NCBI GenBank assembly: GCA_951802425.1
Contig: OX637797.1
Coordinates: forward strand, 4,402,001 to 4,466,000
Source of the DNA: Clavaria fumosa
Lineage: Eukaryota; Basidiomycota; Agaricomycetes; Agaricales; Clavariaceae
Direction of reading: 5' to 3'
DNA: 64,000 bases
Shown: in pieces, positions 36,391 through 48,508 of the stretch
Numbering within the stretch: the first letter of the stretch is position 1
Layout: every line of letters starts with the position of its first letter
The notes under the pieces: model-generated
Told to the model about the DNA's origin: nothing
The model's input: only the letters and a program-made list of their open reading frames with translations
The model's database searches: none
Translations under genes and position numbers: made by a program

Positions 36391-39300
36391 ATGCCACCGA
36401 ACGATGCCCCTCCTGCTATTGACATTTCAGAGTCTGAGGTTGAAGTTGAAGCCAACCAGGACATCAATGAGATCCCTGATCACGTGATGTATCCATCAGA
36501 GTATGTCATACAATCAGTCCCACAATTTCTTTAGTTATTAAGTCACTGACTTATGTGGAGAAGTCCTGGCGAAAGTGAATGTGAGGAGCAAAATGCTCCA
36601 CTTGACATTGCTGCTGTCAGCCAGGCACTGCAAGCAGATGATGGCCTTGACCAAGAAACGATCCTGCGAGCGCTGCGTTCTGTGGATGCCATTCTTCCAT
36701 CTTCAGAACAAGACGAATATGAAAGAAAGAAAGTGCACACCATCCCTCTTTCAAAATATCAGACCATTTACGAGAAGAAAAATGCCCGAAATGCAATCGC
36801 CCTCTTACAGAACCGGTGCCAGGTCTTGATTGATGTCAACTTGAAGATTCCAGTTGATGAAGATGCCCTTCTCTGGGACTGCTCTAGGCACCGACTTGAC
36901 TTCATGCTTGCTGTTTCAAACACACCTGGACTATGGGCAGTGATCCCAAATGTTGAAAGTGATCATACTTTCTCATTTGAACTTGATCTGCATGCTCCTT
37001 ATCGAGACTTCAAAACAAAGTTTGCAAACCTTGGGTACAACCCAGCTGGGCGACTCCTGCATATTGGTCGTTGCAGAAATGAAAACGTATATCTGGCTAT
37101 GTGTCCGAAGGGTATAGTTGATGGGACAGCAGAAGACAATGTGTCAAGCTTTTGCACTGGAGACAATACCCGTCTTTCCTCAAAGCATTACCGAATGATA
37201 GTGATGCTCTTTGCTACTATTCTAGCCAAGATATCTGGACGATCCTTCGACTGCTTTAACCCTTATGGAATCAACATTGGGTCTGGGGAACCGGGTTTCG
37301 ACGAAGTGACAAACATCATGTACGTTCTCTTCACTCCAGACCCTATTTTTCTACAACCATATCTTCTGGCCTATTATTGTCGGCTCAAATGGGTAGTTAT
37401 TGTGAGCGAGTGCTGTGTGGGCAGGATTTTTCCATACACCATTGCTTACAATGATGAGGGTCTGTATCCTGCCCACATAGCATTGGCCCACGATGTGCGG
37501 GCAAGATTCCAGCTCATTGACATTGTAGGGACTGTATCCTGCCCGCATAGCGTTGGCCTACGATTTGCGGGCAAGACTCCAGCTCACCCATATTTATTGC
37601 TTGCCAATGCTGACTGGGATGCTCTGTGCCCGCTCATCGTGAGCCAACGCTATGCGGGCGGCATTCAGCCCCACTTTATCAATGTGAGCCGACACTGTGG
37701 GCACTGAAACATTCTGCCCGCAAAGCACTGTCTCACAATGTGCAGGCTGCCCGCCTAACATTGGCAAGCGATATGCGGAACGCTTGTTAAAAATTTCAAT
37801 CATCCATCATTAACTTTCTTTGTTTCAGGGAGCAGCCAAAAATACAACTTCGACTTGAAGATCTCCTGTTCCTCAATGAGCGGCTCATCAAGGAATATTC
37901 CAAATTTGTGGAGAACTCCCCTCCTGAATGGAGATCAGATGGCTTCTTGCAGTCACACCTGCCCTGTTCTGTAACGTCAATCTTTGGGCAAGACCAACTT
38001 ATATGTCAGCAACACACACTTGACACAGAGGGTGGCAGGTGGAACTCAGAAAGACACTATGACAAGGTGGACTATGTGATGTTTGCTTTGGTCACTGACA
38101 TCAGGTGTGTTTGTGATCAGCCGTGAAGGGATTATTGATCATTTCCAACTATTTTTTGTTTCGCAGTGCTCAGCAAGTTGTTGGCTGGGATCCAACCCCC
38201 ATCGAGGAACTGCAAGACAACTATGATTATCATCACGGATCTGTGTTTGATCACTGGGATCCCAACCACAGACAGGAAGTCAACCTTCTGGATACTCCTC
38301 TTTTGGATGAGATGGGGCATGAAATCAGGCTATATGACTCTTCAGGGCTCAAGATACCTCGGCGTGAAGCTTTTGTTGACGAGGATGAGGATCCTTGTGG
38401 TGTTCTCGTCAACCTTAGGACTATCGAGTCACTCTTCATCTATGGGAGTGACAGCATCGAGCTCATGTATAGGTCAGAGGGTGAGGATGCAGATGTTGAT
38501 GATGGTGGATCCAAGCCCACCGAAGTCAAGGTTTTCCCCCAGGCCTTCCTCCGTGATTTTGGACACATTCAGGCCAATGGGGTCATGCCTGCCTTTAACC
38601 AAACAATCAAGGAGGTCAACGTCTACATGGGAAGACGTACCATGGGTGGCACTGAATCTGATGACCAAAGTGACACTGAAGTCGAACAAGCTCTGAATCC
38701 ATCTAGCAAAGTTCTCACTGCTGTGGCATCTCAAGCATACAACGAACTGAGCCATCGTGCTGCCCACTGTGCAGGTGGACATGATGTCCAGAAAGGTTAC
38801 ATCACTGCTGCTTTATCAGGTGCTTATTCCGCCACTGCAAAGGCCAAGCGCATTGCAATGAAGAAACAACAACATTGTGCAAGTGCCCTCCCATTCGACC
38901 GGTTCAAGCACAAAATCAATGTTCCAGGCTGTCCCCGAGCACTCAGAATGGAGCAGGTTTTCCGTGTTGACCTTCGAAAAATTCATTCATCCAAACGAAA
39001 TGGAAGGCAAGCCCAGGTTTACACTCCTCAATTGCAGCCTTGTATATTAATGTTCTTCTGTAACAGAGAACTCTTCCACAACATTATTACACCACTCACT
39101 GGTGCCTGGTCCCGACCAGAGGTTTTTGAACAGCTGAAACAACATTTACTAGTTTTGAGACCTGAGGTATAAACACCACATTGTTCAGACCGTCTAATGT
39201 GAAAGTCTAATTCTGAACTCAATTTTGTCAGGTATTTCCAAACCTCTATAAATGGACCACCTATGGCATCTGTCACCTCCTCGAGACTATCTGGGATACT

Positions 39301-41531
39301 GAACACAAGAAGATCAGAGCAGGGGGAAAGCCATCCCCTTACGTTGTTGAATTTTCATCCACCTTGGAGAGGGCACTTGCATATGCTCTCGGAGGGAATG
39401 CAAAAGTCCTAAGCAAGAACCTGATGGAGCCATTGTGGATTTCCCGAGGCCTAGTCCAGCATGGCATGCCCACAGTCCGGCCATTGTTTGGAAGCGCTAT
39501 AACAGTCGATATGACAGCACCACTTTGCATGGATGCGACTCAGTGGCCACTCTCTGCCAATGGGAAATACCCTGCCACATCCTCAAAGCGGGCTCAGATG
39601 CTTACATATGGTGAAGCACACTATTTTGTGAGTCCTTCCAACAATATTCATTCCTCAGTTGCTGCGATGTCCCGCCCACTGGAGATAGTTGGATGGCGGG
39701 GACTGGCCAACTTTGCACATTAGGAATGAACATTTCAATGTCCCGCACACCAGAGACAGTTGATGGGCGGGACAGGCAGTCCATGACCTATGTGTGGAAT
39801 TATTCATTCAGGTTCAGGTCTGGAATGTTGTCAGGCATTAAATTTTCATTCATTTTCTCTTAACAAATTTACTTCTGAAGCTAAATCATATCTTTCTTGC
39901 TTTAGGCTTATGAAGCAGAATTTCGTATTCGTCATGCCCTGGCCCACTCCTCACCTGATTACTTCCGGGAAATTTCAGATGACACACTGCGGAAGGGCAT
40001 AATCATCGCTGATATAGCTTTGGAAATGTTCATCTCAGATGTGAAAGCCATTGTGACATCTGGTGTTGAGTCAGACATCAAAACTCCCCATTCTGATGAC
40101 GACACAGACGAATACACCTTGGTTCCAGCACAAGAGAGGCAACGTGCCTTGAAGAATTGGTGTAAAACAAACTACCCTCTTGACTATGGTGCCCTTGGTT
40201 TTCAGATGCTGTTACGGGCAATTTGTCGGAAACGGGAGGAGATTGTTGATGGGCTTCCAAACATGACACAAAACAAGATGTCTCCAGACGAGTTTGCAGG
40301 ATTGCTCTATTCCATGGCCAAAGAGACAAACTCAACTGTGGTTAAGGCCCCTATCCTTCCCTCAGGTACCTTCTTGCCTGTCCTCAAAGTTGCAGTTCGA
40401 TACATTGGCCGACTTAACTTCAATGCCAAAGGAAAGGAGGAATTTGTCAAGCATGTGCTACGCATTGCTACAAATCTCAAAAAAATCCACTTTGTGCCCT
40501 GGACGCTGAACAGAAGTCATGGAGCAGGTCGCCCCACTCGCATCCCTGTTTGGAACTCATGGGCACAACTTGGACTTGCAGAGAAAGGCAAGGCACAAGT
40601 GCAAGGTGCTAGGGTGATGGCCATGCATCCAGCTGAACAAATGGCTCAAGCACTTCGGGACGCTGAGAAGGCAGCACAAGGAGACGACCACCATATTGAT
40701 TGGACTGCATCAGAAACCACATTGGACAACCTCCACAATTTTCTTCATTGTACAAAGCTGCCAATGGACTGGAGTATTCCCAGGGACTCTACTGGATTTA
40801 TTCAGGATACCTACCTCTGGTTCCAAAATTGCTATGATCCAACAGCGGTCACCCATCATCTAGGCCTGCTGATTGGGATCCTCTTGTCACGGTGCCTCCC
40901 AAATATGTTTGCTCCAGATGACACACGTCTCAGTTTAAAGGGGGCCACCAGGCGAAGGACTCGTGAAATTGCTCGGACAGCTCCCTGGATTGCAAAGCCA
41001 AAACGACGGGGCATGTCAGACCCATCTATTTTCATGTCCATGTTCAGCACCTTCATTGCTGCCCTCTATGACAATACAAGCCCACTACGGAAACATATGG
41101 CAGCCAACAAGAACAGCCTCGGTGATTGGGCAACAAAACATAGTCAGTCATCTAGATTTCATTTTAATTCATTATCATTCATGATTTCAGGTGTCAAAGG
41201 GGTCACATCTTTCAACCTTCTTCGGGTGGGTGTCACTTGGGGACATGGTGCTGGGGCTCTCAAGGCTGGAGTCTTTGGTCGTGACTGGGGCATACTTGCC
41301 CAAGATGAGATTCAGAATGTGTACCATTCATTGGTAACACTGCTCAAGGAGAAACCATTTGGGCCCTATGATGCTCTGACGTTTCTGGTTGGGGAAACTC
41401 AAGCAAAGTCAGTTTCAAGTGTGGAGTGCATCACAGCGCGCACATTGACTGGCCAGAAGAGGCGCCGAGCAACCTCCAGTGATAATAGTGATATTGAGAT
41501 AGTAGCTGGTCCATCTAAGCTCAGATATTAG
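36391..41531 (+). CDS. Unrecognised large spliced protein, about 1,370 aa
   Basis: Seven exons join in frame: 36391-36500, 36561-37319, 37829-38104, 38167-39166, 39232-39627, 39906-41142, 41191-41531. The N-terminus is acidic (ISESEVEVEANQDINEIPD); the C-terminus has KRRRATSSDNSDIEIV, a basic patch beside acidic residues that could be nuclear localisation plus a SUMO-interaction-like motif. I recognise no catalytic domain. Visible features are DCFNPYGINIGSG (about residue 280), DGHIQ-like Asp/His patches, a conserved-looking WTTYGICHLLETIWDTEH region, and KGATRRRTREIARTAPW. No transmembrane segments or signal peptide are evident. Reading is clean over 5 kb, so it is under selection or young. 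Neighbour, strand and style match the ParB-like gene upstream; a shared role is possible but unproven. Confidence 0.75.
37320..37828. repeat. 509-bp intron filled with CCCGC/GCGGG inverted repeats
   Basis: The intron of the large gene contains GCCCGCATAGCGTTGGCC, CCCACATAGCATTGGCCC, the inverse GCCAACGCTATGCGGGC and ATGCGGGCGGC, among others. Several pairs are near-perfect reverse complements, so they can fold into hairpins. Donor GTACGT and acceptor TTTCAG are intact. Confidence 0.8.
39628..39905. repeat. Intron with GTCCCGCCCA hairpin repeats
   Basis: Two copies of ATGTCCCGC(C/A)CAC...GAGA(T/C)AGTTG...GGCGGGAC lie in the 278-bp intron. Each copy can fold on itself (TCCCGCC with GGCGGGA). 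Related to the hairpins in the other introns of this gene pair. Confidence 0.75.
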
Positions 41532-42294
41532 CATAGCCATTACATAAAGTAGGTAGGCATCATTTTAGGAAAGATAATAGCCATCCATCTATCCATCAAT
41601 CAACCAGTTGCCAATAATGTTCATCAAAAGATAGCAGAATCCTACATGTCAATCACTACTGCAGCATGGCCAGTGTTCGTGCATTCCCCCACATTACCAC
41701 AATGTGCAGGGAGGGATAGTACGACCCATATGTCAAGCATGGGCCAAGGCTAATGCATTGCTGCACACCAAATACTAACCACTGATGTGCGGGTCAACAA
41801 TATATTGCAGTCCCGCAAATCAATTACAACCGAAGTGCGGGACCATGCCATCCTTGATCTGCACATTTGCACGTTGCAAACTATTTATTATTATAATTTT
41901 TGAGAAAGGAACCTGTGAGATGATTCAACCCAATACACTGCATTTTGCTAGCCTTTCACATGCAAATCCACCTTGGACTAGCAAGCTGATATTATGAAAA
42001 TGCACTGCAAATTGCAATTGCAAATCACAGTTAGCACTGGCTTTATAATGCAGATCCAGAAGTGAGCAACCAAGGAAGCTCACTCTGAAATCATATAATT
42101 AATGCAATGCAATACAAAGCATGGGTGTAGGATTTTGCCATTCAGTAGTGGATTACAGTTCCCCAACCCTGCATCATGGGTTGGAGCAGGATGCTGAATG
42201 AATTTATGTCTCTCCCCTGCAGCCAGTGTCTCAGCTGTCCAAACCACAGGGTCAGCTATTAGCAGCAATAGAGTAGATATTAGTCTGAATAGAG
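41532..42294. other. Intergenic region with further short hairpin repeats
   Basis: No gene was recognised. At 41780-41850 there are GATGTGCGGGTC, CAGTCCCGCA and GAAGTGCGGGACC, which belong to the same hairpin family seen in the introns upstream. Confidence 0.55.
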
Positions 42295-42532
42295 TAGTGA
42301 TGTAAAAGTCTGGTTCAGGCAAATTTTCGAACCTTGAACCTGGTTCTGGTCCAGTTTGGGGTTCAAAAACCGGACTTTTACCTAATTTGGTAATGGCTCG
42401 ACCAATTTTGGTCCTCTTGAACCTGAACAAAGGTTTGGTTCAACCATTGACTGAACCTTGAACTGGACTTTGGTCTGGTTCTCAAAAGTTCAGGTTCGAA
42501 CCCTGGTTCAGAACCAAACCATCCCATCACTA
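42295..42532. mobile_element. hAT-type MITE, 238 bp
   Basis: Starts TAGTGATG and ends CATCACTA (8-bp terminal inverted repeat), flanked on both sides by GAATAGAG (42287-42294, 42533-42540), a perfect 8-bp target duplication typical of hAT transposons. The interior is built of GGTTCAGGTTCGAACC-like subrepeats. A related copy is at 46436-46728. Confidence 0.9.
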
Positions 42533-43205
42533 GAATAGAGTAAGATCCTTAGTTCTAAATGAAGCTATAAGTTATATTGATAGATACCTGAATAGAGTAA
42601 GACTAGCAACTTTATCAGTAGAGGAAAACAGTAAGTACTCACTCCTTAGTTCTGGACAAAGCTATGGAGTGTGGATGACTATACTAAGGCTTATACCAGC
42701 CTGTGGTAGCCATAGTAATGATAATTGTGAAACAAAAATAAAACAAGGAGTAATGAAACTTCCCCTGGAGTCCATACTCCATTGTACCAGCCTTCTAGGC
42801 CTGTTACTCTTCGTCACAGCCATCTAGGCTCATTGGACATCCCTTTAACATCAGCTTCATTATCACAGTCAAAAACCATTTTGTGCTTGACTCTAGCTTG
42901 TGCTCATCTGATCAAAACCAACGAAGTAGCCAAAGCATGCACATGTGTCGAGCTTTTCGGCATCGACTATCTTCACCCATGCATGAGTCCCGAACAGAAC
43001 AGCTTTCAAGAAATCTGGGTGTTTGCTGTACTGAGCTTGGTATGGCATATTGCTGTTGAGTGTGCAGGTAGGTGCACAGTTTTTTATCCATGCTGCATGA
43101 CTCATAGCTGCAGCCCAGAGACTCTTGGGAAGCATGGAGTCTATGAGCATAGCTTGTGCTAGCTCAGCTTTCGTTCTGTTCCAGCGTTCCACAATGCTGA
43201 CTTGC

Positions 43206-45147
43206 TCAGGCAATTCAAGTAAATTAATGCAATAATCTATTGTAATTACAGTAAGCATGTGATGCATAGAAGACAGTAAGTTTGTGAATGGTGAGGATGC
43301 ATCATCACACAAAGGGAAATGATGCATGGCCATGGGGTACATAATGCATGACTCCTGGAGGGGATAATGCATCATCCCTCATGCATCACTCTTGCCATCA
43401 TGCATCACACTCGCTGATGCCTGCTGCCTGCCCTGCTGCCGCCACCTGCCTGCCCTGCTGCCGCCACCCGCCGCCCGCCATGCTGCTGCCACCCGCCTCT
43501 GCCCTTCTGCTGCCACCTGCTGCCCGCCCTTCTGCTGCCACCCGCCACCCGCCCTTCTGCCGCCACCTGCCACCCGCCCCCCACCCCGCCGCTCCTTCCC
43601 TGCTGTTGCTGCCACTCCCTGCCCAGCTGCTACCAATGGCCCCAGTCCCCACCATTGGTCTGTGACCACAGTTGGGGGCTTGGAGGGAGGGTGCACCTGG
43701 CAGGCAGCCTATCGTGGCCGCTGCCCTCGTCGCACCTGTCGCCCCCATCGCCCCTGTCAGCCCTGTCGCTGTTGTCGTCGTTCTTGCCCCTCCCACCACT
43801 GTCATCATTTTGCCACTGCTGAAGAGAGGGAGAGAGAGAGGGGAGAGAGAGAGGGGGGAGAGAGAGGGGGGAGGGTGAAAGAAAGAGAGAAAAAAAAGAG
43901 GGAGGAACATGCACCAGTGGTCATCGTCATCACTGTCATCGCCTGCACCTCATTGAGACCCATAAGTCACAGCCACAGTATCTGTCCTACTGACAGAAAA
44001 ACTGTCCTTGCATCCTAGTCTGAGTATAATAAATTCTGAAAATAATTGGGAAGGATTGAGTCCACATGCTCAACAATCCTATGTTAAATTTACAATGTAA
44101 AATGCTGTCTAAAAAGTGTGATGATGATTGAATCAGTTTCTTGCTTTACAGTTACATGTGTGACTAGACAACTGCCTTGACCAGCCACACTTGTGCTAGC
44201 AATGGTGCATCATTATCCCCATCCCCCTTCTCCCCTCACTAATCCACCATTTAGCAGCTGGCAATGACATTGACAACACCTGTGGCAGACAATGATGGCG
44301 ATAATGGCCCCAGCAGACAGTGATGGTGACTATGACAGCAGTAGGCGATGATGATATGACAGCAGTGGCTAGGGCTCTTCCCCCAGGCGACAATGGCGAT
44401 GGCGACAACTGCTGGCACATGTTCCTCCTTCTTTCTTTTTTCTCTTTCTTTCACACTCCCCCCTCTCTCTTTCACCTCCCTCTCTCCCTCTCTTCAGCAG
44501 TGGCCCAATGACGATGGCAGCAGGAGGGGCAACAACGACGACGACGGTGACGGGGGCAGCCCCAGCCGCAGCCGCAGCGCCCGTACACGAAGCAGCCAGC
44601 GCGAGCGCCAGACCCACCATGTCCCATGTGTCCGTCGGCCTGATCACCCCGTCGTCCCACAGATGTGTCATCAAGTAGTATGCGGTCGACTGCGCCAGCA
44701 CAGCATGGCAGCCACAATAGGCTGCCTGCCAGGTGTGCCCTCCCTCCCTGTAGCAATGGCCCAAGCCCCCAACCGTGGTCACAGACCAATGGTGGGGACT
44801 GGGGCCATTGGTAGCAGCTGGGCAGGGAGTGGCAGCAATGGCATGGCAGGAGCAGCGGGGTGGGGAGTGGGCGGCGAGTGGCAGGTGGTGGCAGAAGGGC
44901 GGGTGGCAGGCATCAGTGAGCGGGATGCATGACAGCAAGAGTGATGCATGAGCTCGGATGATGCAATGTGCTGGGAGGCAGGGATGATGTAACATGACAG
45001 GAGCTGGGGAGGCGAGGGTGATGCAATGCGACAGGAGCTGGGGAGGTGAGGGTGATGCAATGCAGTGGCACAGCAACTTACCATCTTCCATGCATAACCA
45101 ACTAATGGTAATTAGCCTAAATAATGCATCAGATTGCTCACCTCAGG
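43206..45147. mobile_element. 1.94-kb hAT-like insertion with internal inverted repeats
   Basis: Flanked by perfect 8-bp duplications TGACTTGC (43198-43205 and 45148-45155) inside copia integrase. One end reads TCAGGCAATTCAAG and the other GATTGCTCACCTCAGG, so the termini are short and imperfect. The interior has an inverted repeat (e.g. 43626-43668 pairs exactly with 44775-44817) and many ATGCATGA/TGATGCAT motifs. The GC-rich interior opens long frames but shows no domain, so it looks non-autonomous. The TCAGG...AATTC end recurs at 50073. Confidence 0.75.
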
Positions 45148-46435
45148 TGACTTGCTTGTGTGTGTGCTTTGTGCCCTTTTCTGCTAGGTGGTCCAAGAAC
45201 GCATTGCCAAGGAACTCTCCACCACAGTCTGAACAAGGGTATTTGACCTTTGTATTCCCATGAGTATTGATTTCAGCTTCGAGCTTCTTGTATGTGCTGA
45301 ATGCCTGAGACTTTTTCTGTATAGCAACCATTGTCAACTAAATCCACAGTGTAGCAGTTCCTGCCAATCGATGTGGTGGGTGTTGGGCCCCATACATTGG
45401 TGTGGATGTATTTGCCATACTTCTCCACTCTATTTGATGCCTTTTCAGGGAATGGGGGGCAATTTGGCTTGGCCTGAGCACAGGTGTCACAAAAAGGTGT
45501 GTCAGCTGTGTCCTCTATCTTGATCCCAGTAACTTTCTTGGTAGAGATTGCATGTTTGACCACTGCATAGTTTACATGGCCAAAGACACAAAGTTCGATG
45601 CAAGGTGAGTTTCTGAGGGTTGATCGCTATGTGAGCAGTGTCTGTTGTAACTGACAAGGCTGAGATGCGATACAGGTCATTTGTTTTTGGAATGCAAGCT
45701 ATTACTCTGCCTGCAGGATCACTCACCAGGCAGGAGTTCACTGTGAACTCTGCAGTACATCCAGCATTGTTGAGCTTTCCAATGGATATGAGCATGAATG
45801 CCATGCTCAGTGCATGAGCGACATTTTTGAGCTTGAACTTACTAACCCCCATTCCATTAGGAACATTGAGGAGTATGTCCCCACATCCAATGGAGCTAAG
45901 AATGCAGCATCAGCAGCTGTAACTGCTTTGTGGGCAGTAGCATGGACATTGATTTATCTGGGCAGAAGTGTGTGGTCACTCTGCTGTTGAGGATAACCTC
46001 ATGCAGTCACTTGACACTGGGAGAGGTGGCAGTGGCAGTAAGAGGGTCACCAAGACAGGTGAATGCGAGGTAATCCTCATTATCTTTCTGCTTTGGAGTT
46101 GATGTAGCTGCAGTATTTGCCTTGTCTGCCTTCTTTTGCCAGGGTGCTTGGCCCTCTTTTGCCTACCGTGCTGGAAAGGCTAGTGGCATGAGTGATCATG
46201 TGAAGGAGTGAGCAGTAGCTGTGTGGGAACAAGGTAAGTAACATTGTTCCAAAGTCTTCATCCAGATGCGCCTATTCCTTCTAGCTCATGTCAGAGTTTT
46301 GTCATGGCATTGAGGTGCACCTTGACATCTCCATCCTTATCACAGAGTATTGATTGGAGCCTGCAGCAGGTATCCACTTTGTGTACTGACTTTTCTTCAT
46401 AGCATCATTATGGATTGCTGTCCACATCTTGGATG

Positions 46436-46728
46436 TAGTGATGTAAAAGTCCGGTTCAGTCCAGTTCTTGACCATAAATTTCGAACTCCGAACTGGACTT
46501 AAGGTCCAGTTCAGGCAAATTTTCAAACCTTGAACCCAGTTCTGGTCTGGTTCGAGGTTCAAAAACCGGACTTTTACCTAATTTGGTAATGGTTCAACCA
46601 ATTTTGGTCCTCTTGAACCTGAAAAAAGGTTCAGTTTGACCATTGACTGAACTTTGAACCAGCCTTTGGTCCAGTTCTCAAAAGTTCAGGTTTGAACCCT
46701 GGTTCAGAACTGAACCATCCCATCACTA
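46436..46728. mobile_element. hAT-type MITE, 293 bp, inside copia gag
   Basis: TAGTGATG...CATCACTA termini with a perfect 8-bp duplication CTTGGATG (46428-46435, 46729-46736). Removing one copy and the insert rejoins the gag frame exactly (KSMTASK/MWTAIHND). Similar in interior to the copy at 42295-42532 but about 55 bp longer. Confidence 0.92.
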
Positions 46729-47063
46729 CTTGGATGCAGTCATAGACTTGATGAGGGTGGTGAGGTGAGGCAATATTGTGGTGAGCATGACATGCTGCAC
46801 ACCATACTCCTGCTCATACTCATCTAGTCTCTTTTCTTTCTCTTCCACATCATTGTCAGTAGCCTCAAGACCTGGCTTTTCATCAGGACCCCATTTACTT
46901 CAGGGTAAGGTACTGGTTTTCTCACAGTTCCATCAACATGTTGTATTAACCCTCTCACACCCATAGCTGTCCTGGCTTTCGACTGGTAGTCTGGCCAGTT
47001 CACTCCATTGTCACAGAGTCAAGGGACAGCAATAGTACTGTTTGACAAGTTGGGGTTAGGCAT

Positions 47064-48508
47064 GTCGTTTTGTGCATTGGATCTCATAATCTATAGAAAT
47101 CAAGGCTAAGGGATATCTGTTAGCTCAGTCATAGTATGGACTCCATTGCAAACTACCTAAGGGATATCTGTTCTACATTTGGACATCAGAAAATGTGAAA
47201 TGATTGATGAAAACCAGAATTACTCACAGCTCAGTTGTAGTACAGACTGAGCTGTGGCAGCATAACTAGAAAGGCAAGAGGATTATGTAAGGTGGCAGCT
47301 TGATTACCATCATCCTGCAGCATGAACAAGTTGATCACCAGCATTGCATACTCAAAGTGTAACCGTGTGACCAGCTGCTTGTAGTGCAGGTCCAGCCCCA
47401 GTTTGTCTGGCAGGAAGGATATTCTGAGCCATTTTGGTGACTATGGACAGAACAGAAAACGTACCATCTGCTTGGGACAGATAGGAGAACCACTAATCTG
47501 ACCATGCAAAGAACTGCAACTCAAACATTTTAATGACCAGCAAATGGTCACACTGCATCTGCAGCCTAGAAGGATTGCTCATCCCTGCATACAGCAAATC
47601 AAGGCTCTGCAAGAGCAGCCATTACAGGCCCTAAAAATACAGAAAGTGCCATCAACACTGCACCTGAAATGACAAAGAGGGGGCAGAATGCACAACATAG
47701 GCAGCATTCAACAAGTCTGTCAGCTGCACAATAGGTGAGCAGAACCACGTATCCACATTGCAAATGATATAACTAAGACACATGCAAAAGAAGTGTCAGT
47801 GCCATCCACAACACCAAAGGAAACACTGCCTCACTGGTATGAGGCTTGCCCATCTGCACACTCAGGCTCTGGTTGAGGCAGAAACATAGCAGCCACATTT
47901 TGTCCTTTGAGTGTGGCAACAAGCAAGTGTCAGACTTCAAAAGAAATTCAACATAAGATCATGTGATCCTATGTTGCAATTTCTTTCAAGTCCAACACAC
48001 TGTCTTCAGCTCAGCCCCACTTTGTCCATCAGCAGCAACGGCAACAGACAACAACCATGACAGCAGTGGTGGCAGCACCCAGCAGCATGCAGTGGCAGGT
48101 GGCAGCAGCAACTGACAGCAGCAACTGGCAGCAGTGGCAGCAGCGACTGGCAGCAGTGGCAGCAGTGACCAGCAGCAGTGGGTGGCAGCAGGTGGCAGTG
48201 GCAGGCAGTAAGCACCAGTGGGTGTGGCACCTAGCAGTGAGTGGCAGGAACAACAAAGCTAGTCAATCTGTTTGCTTTCTTATTATTGTGTTTGCATGTG
48301 ACCTTGCCAAACAGAAAAACATCACTTACTGTATTCCAGCAGCAAATTTCAATCTGCTCTAGCTCCTCCAAATCTGCATGTATCAGTGAGATATTGAAAA
48401 TCTGAGTTCCTGCATTCAATCTCTCAGAGTTGGTAGCTTCAATGGTCCTAATTCATGCAAAATCAGAAACCCACTTTCAGCACCCAAATCTCATCTCTGT
48501 CTTGTGTC
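47064..48508. other. Copia upstream region and CAG-rich low-complexity sequence
   Basis: No gene was recognised. 47090-47290 has repeated AAGGGATATCTGTT motifs and may be degraded copia LTR/leader. 48010-48245 is a CAG/GGCAG-rich imperfect microsatellite (GGCAGCAGT motifs), whose long frames are artefacts. Confidence 0.55.

Larger units (their letters stand above)
42782..47063 (-). pseudogene. Ty1/copia gag-pol fragment with two insertions
   Basis: On the minus strand, gag starts at 47063 (MPNPNLSNST) with GVNWPDYQSKARTAMGVRGL and TTILPHLTTLIKSMTASK. The reading jumps over the MITE at 46436-46728 and continues MWTAIHNDAMKKSQYTKW. A poor protease region follows at about 46000 (VTTHFCPDKS), then the pre-integrase/integrase part (45852-45160, with TPFCDTCAQAKPNCPPFPEK). 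After the 1.94-kb insertion at 43206-45147 the integrase resumes (VERWNRTKAELAQAMLIDSM, PKSLWAAAMSHAAWIKN) to about 42885, then copia linker-like sequence. Frameshifts and stops occur and the RT is missing, so it is dead. Similar copia sequence ends at 49978-50077 with an LTR. Confidence 0.82.

Noticed and set aside
39017..39066. An intron in the large unknown gene (GTTTAC...AACAG)
   Set aside because: Its 50-bp length would shift the frame, and reading through keeps a clearly coding frame on both sides.
16000..42000. A Starship- or Helitron-like giant element enclosing the JmjC and ParB-like genes
   Set aside because: No tyrosine recombinase, Rep-helicase or boundary repeats were found; the idea cannot be supported from this window.
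43348..45091. Long GC-rich frames within the 1.94-kb insertion
   Set aside because: Composition-driven Pro/Ala/Val-rich frames open on both strands, with no domain.
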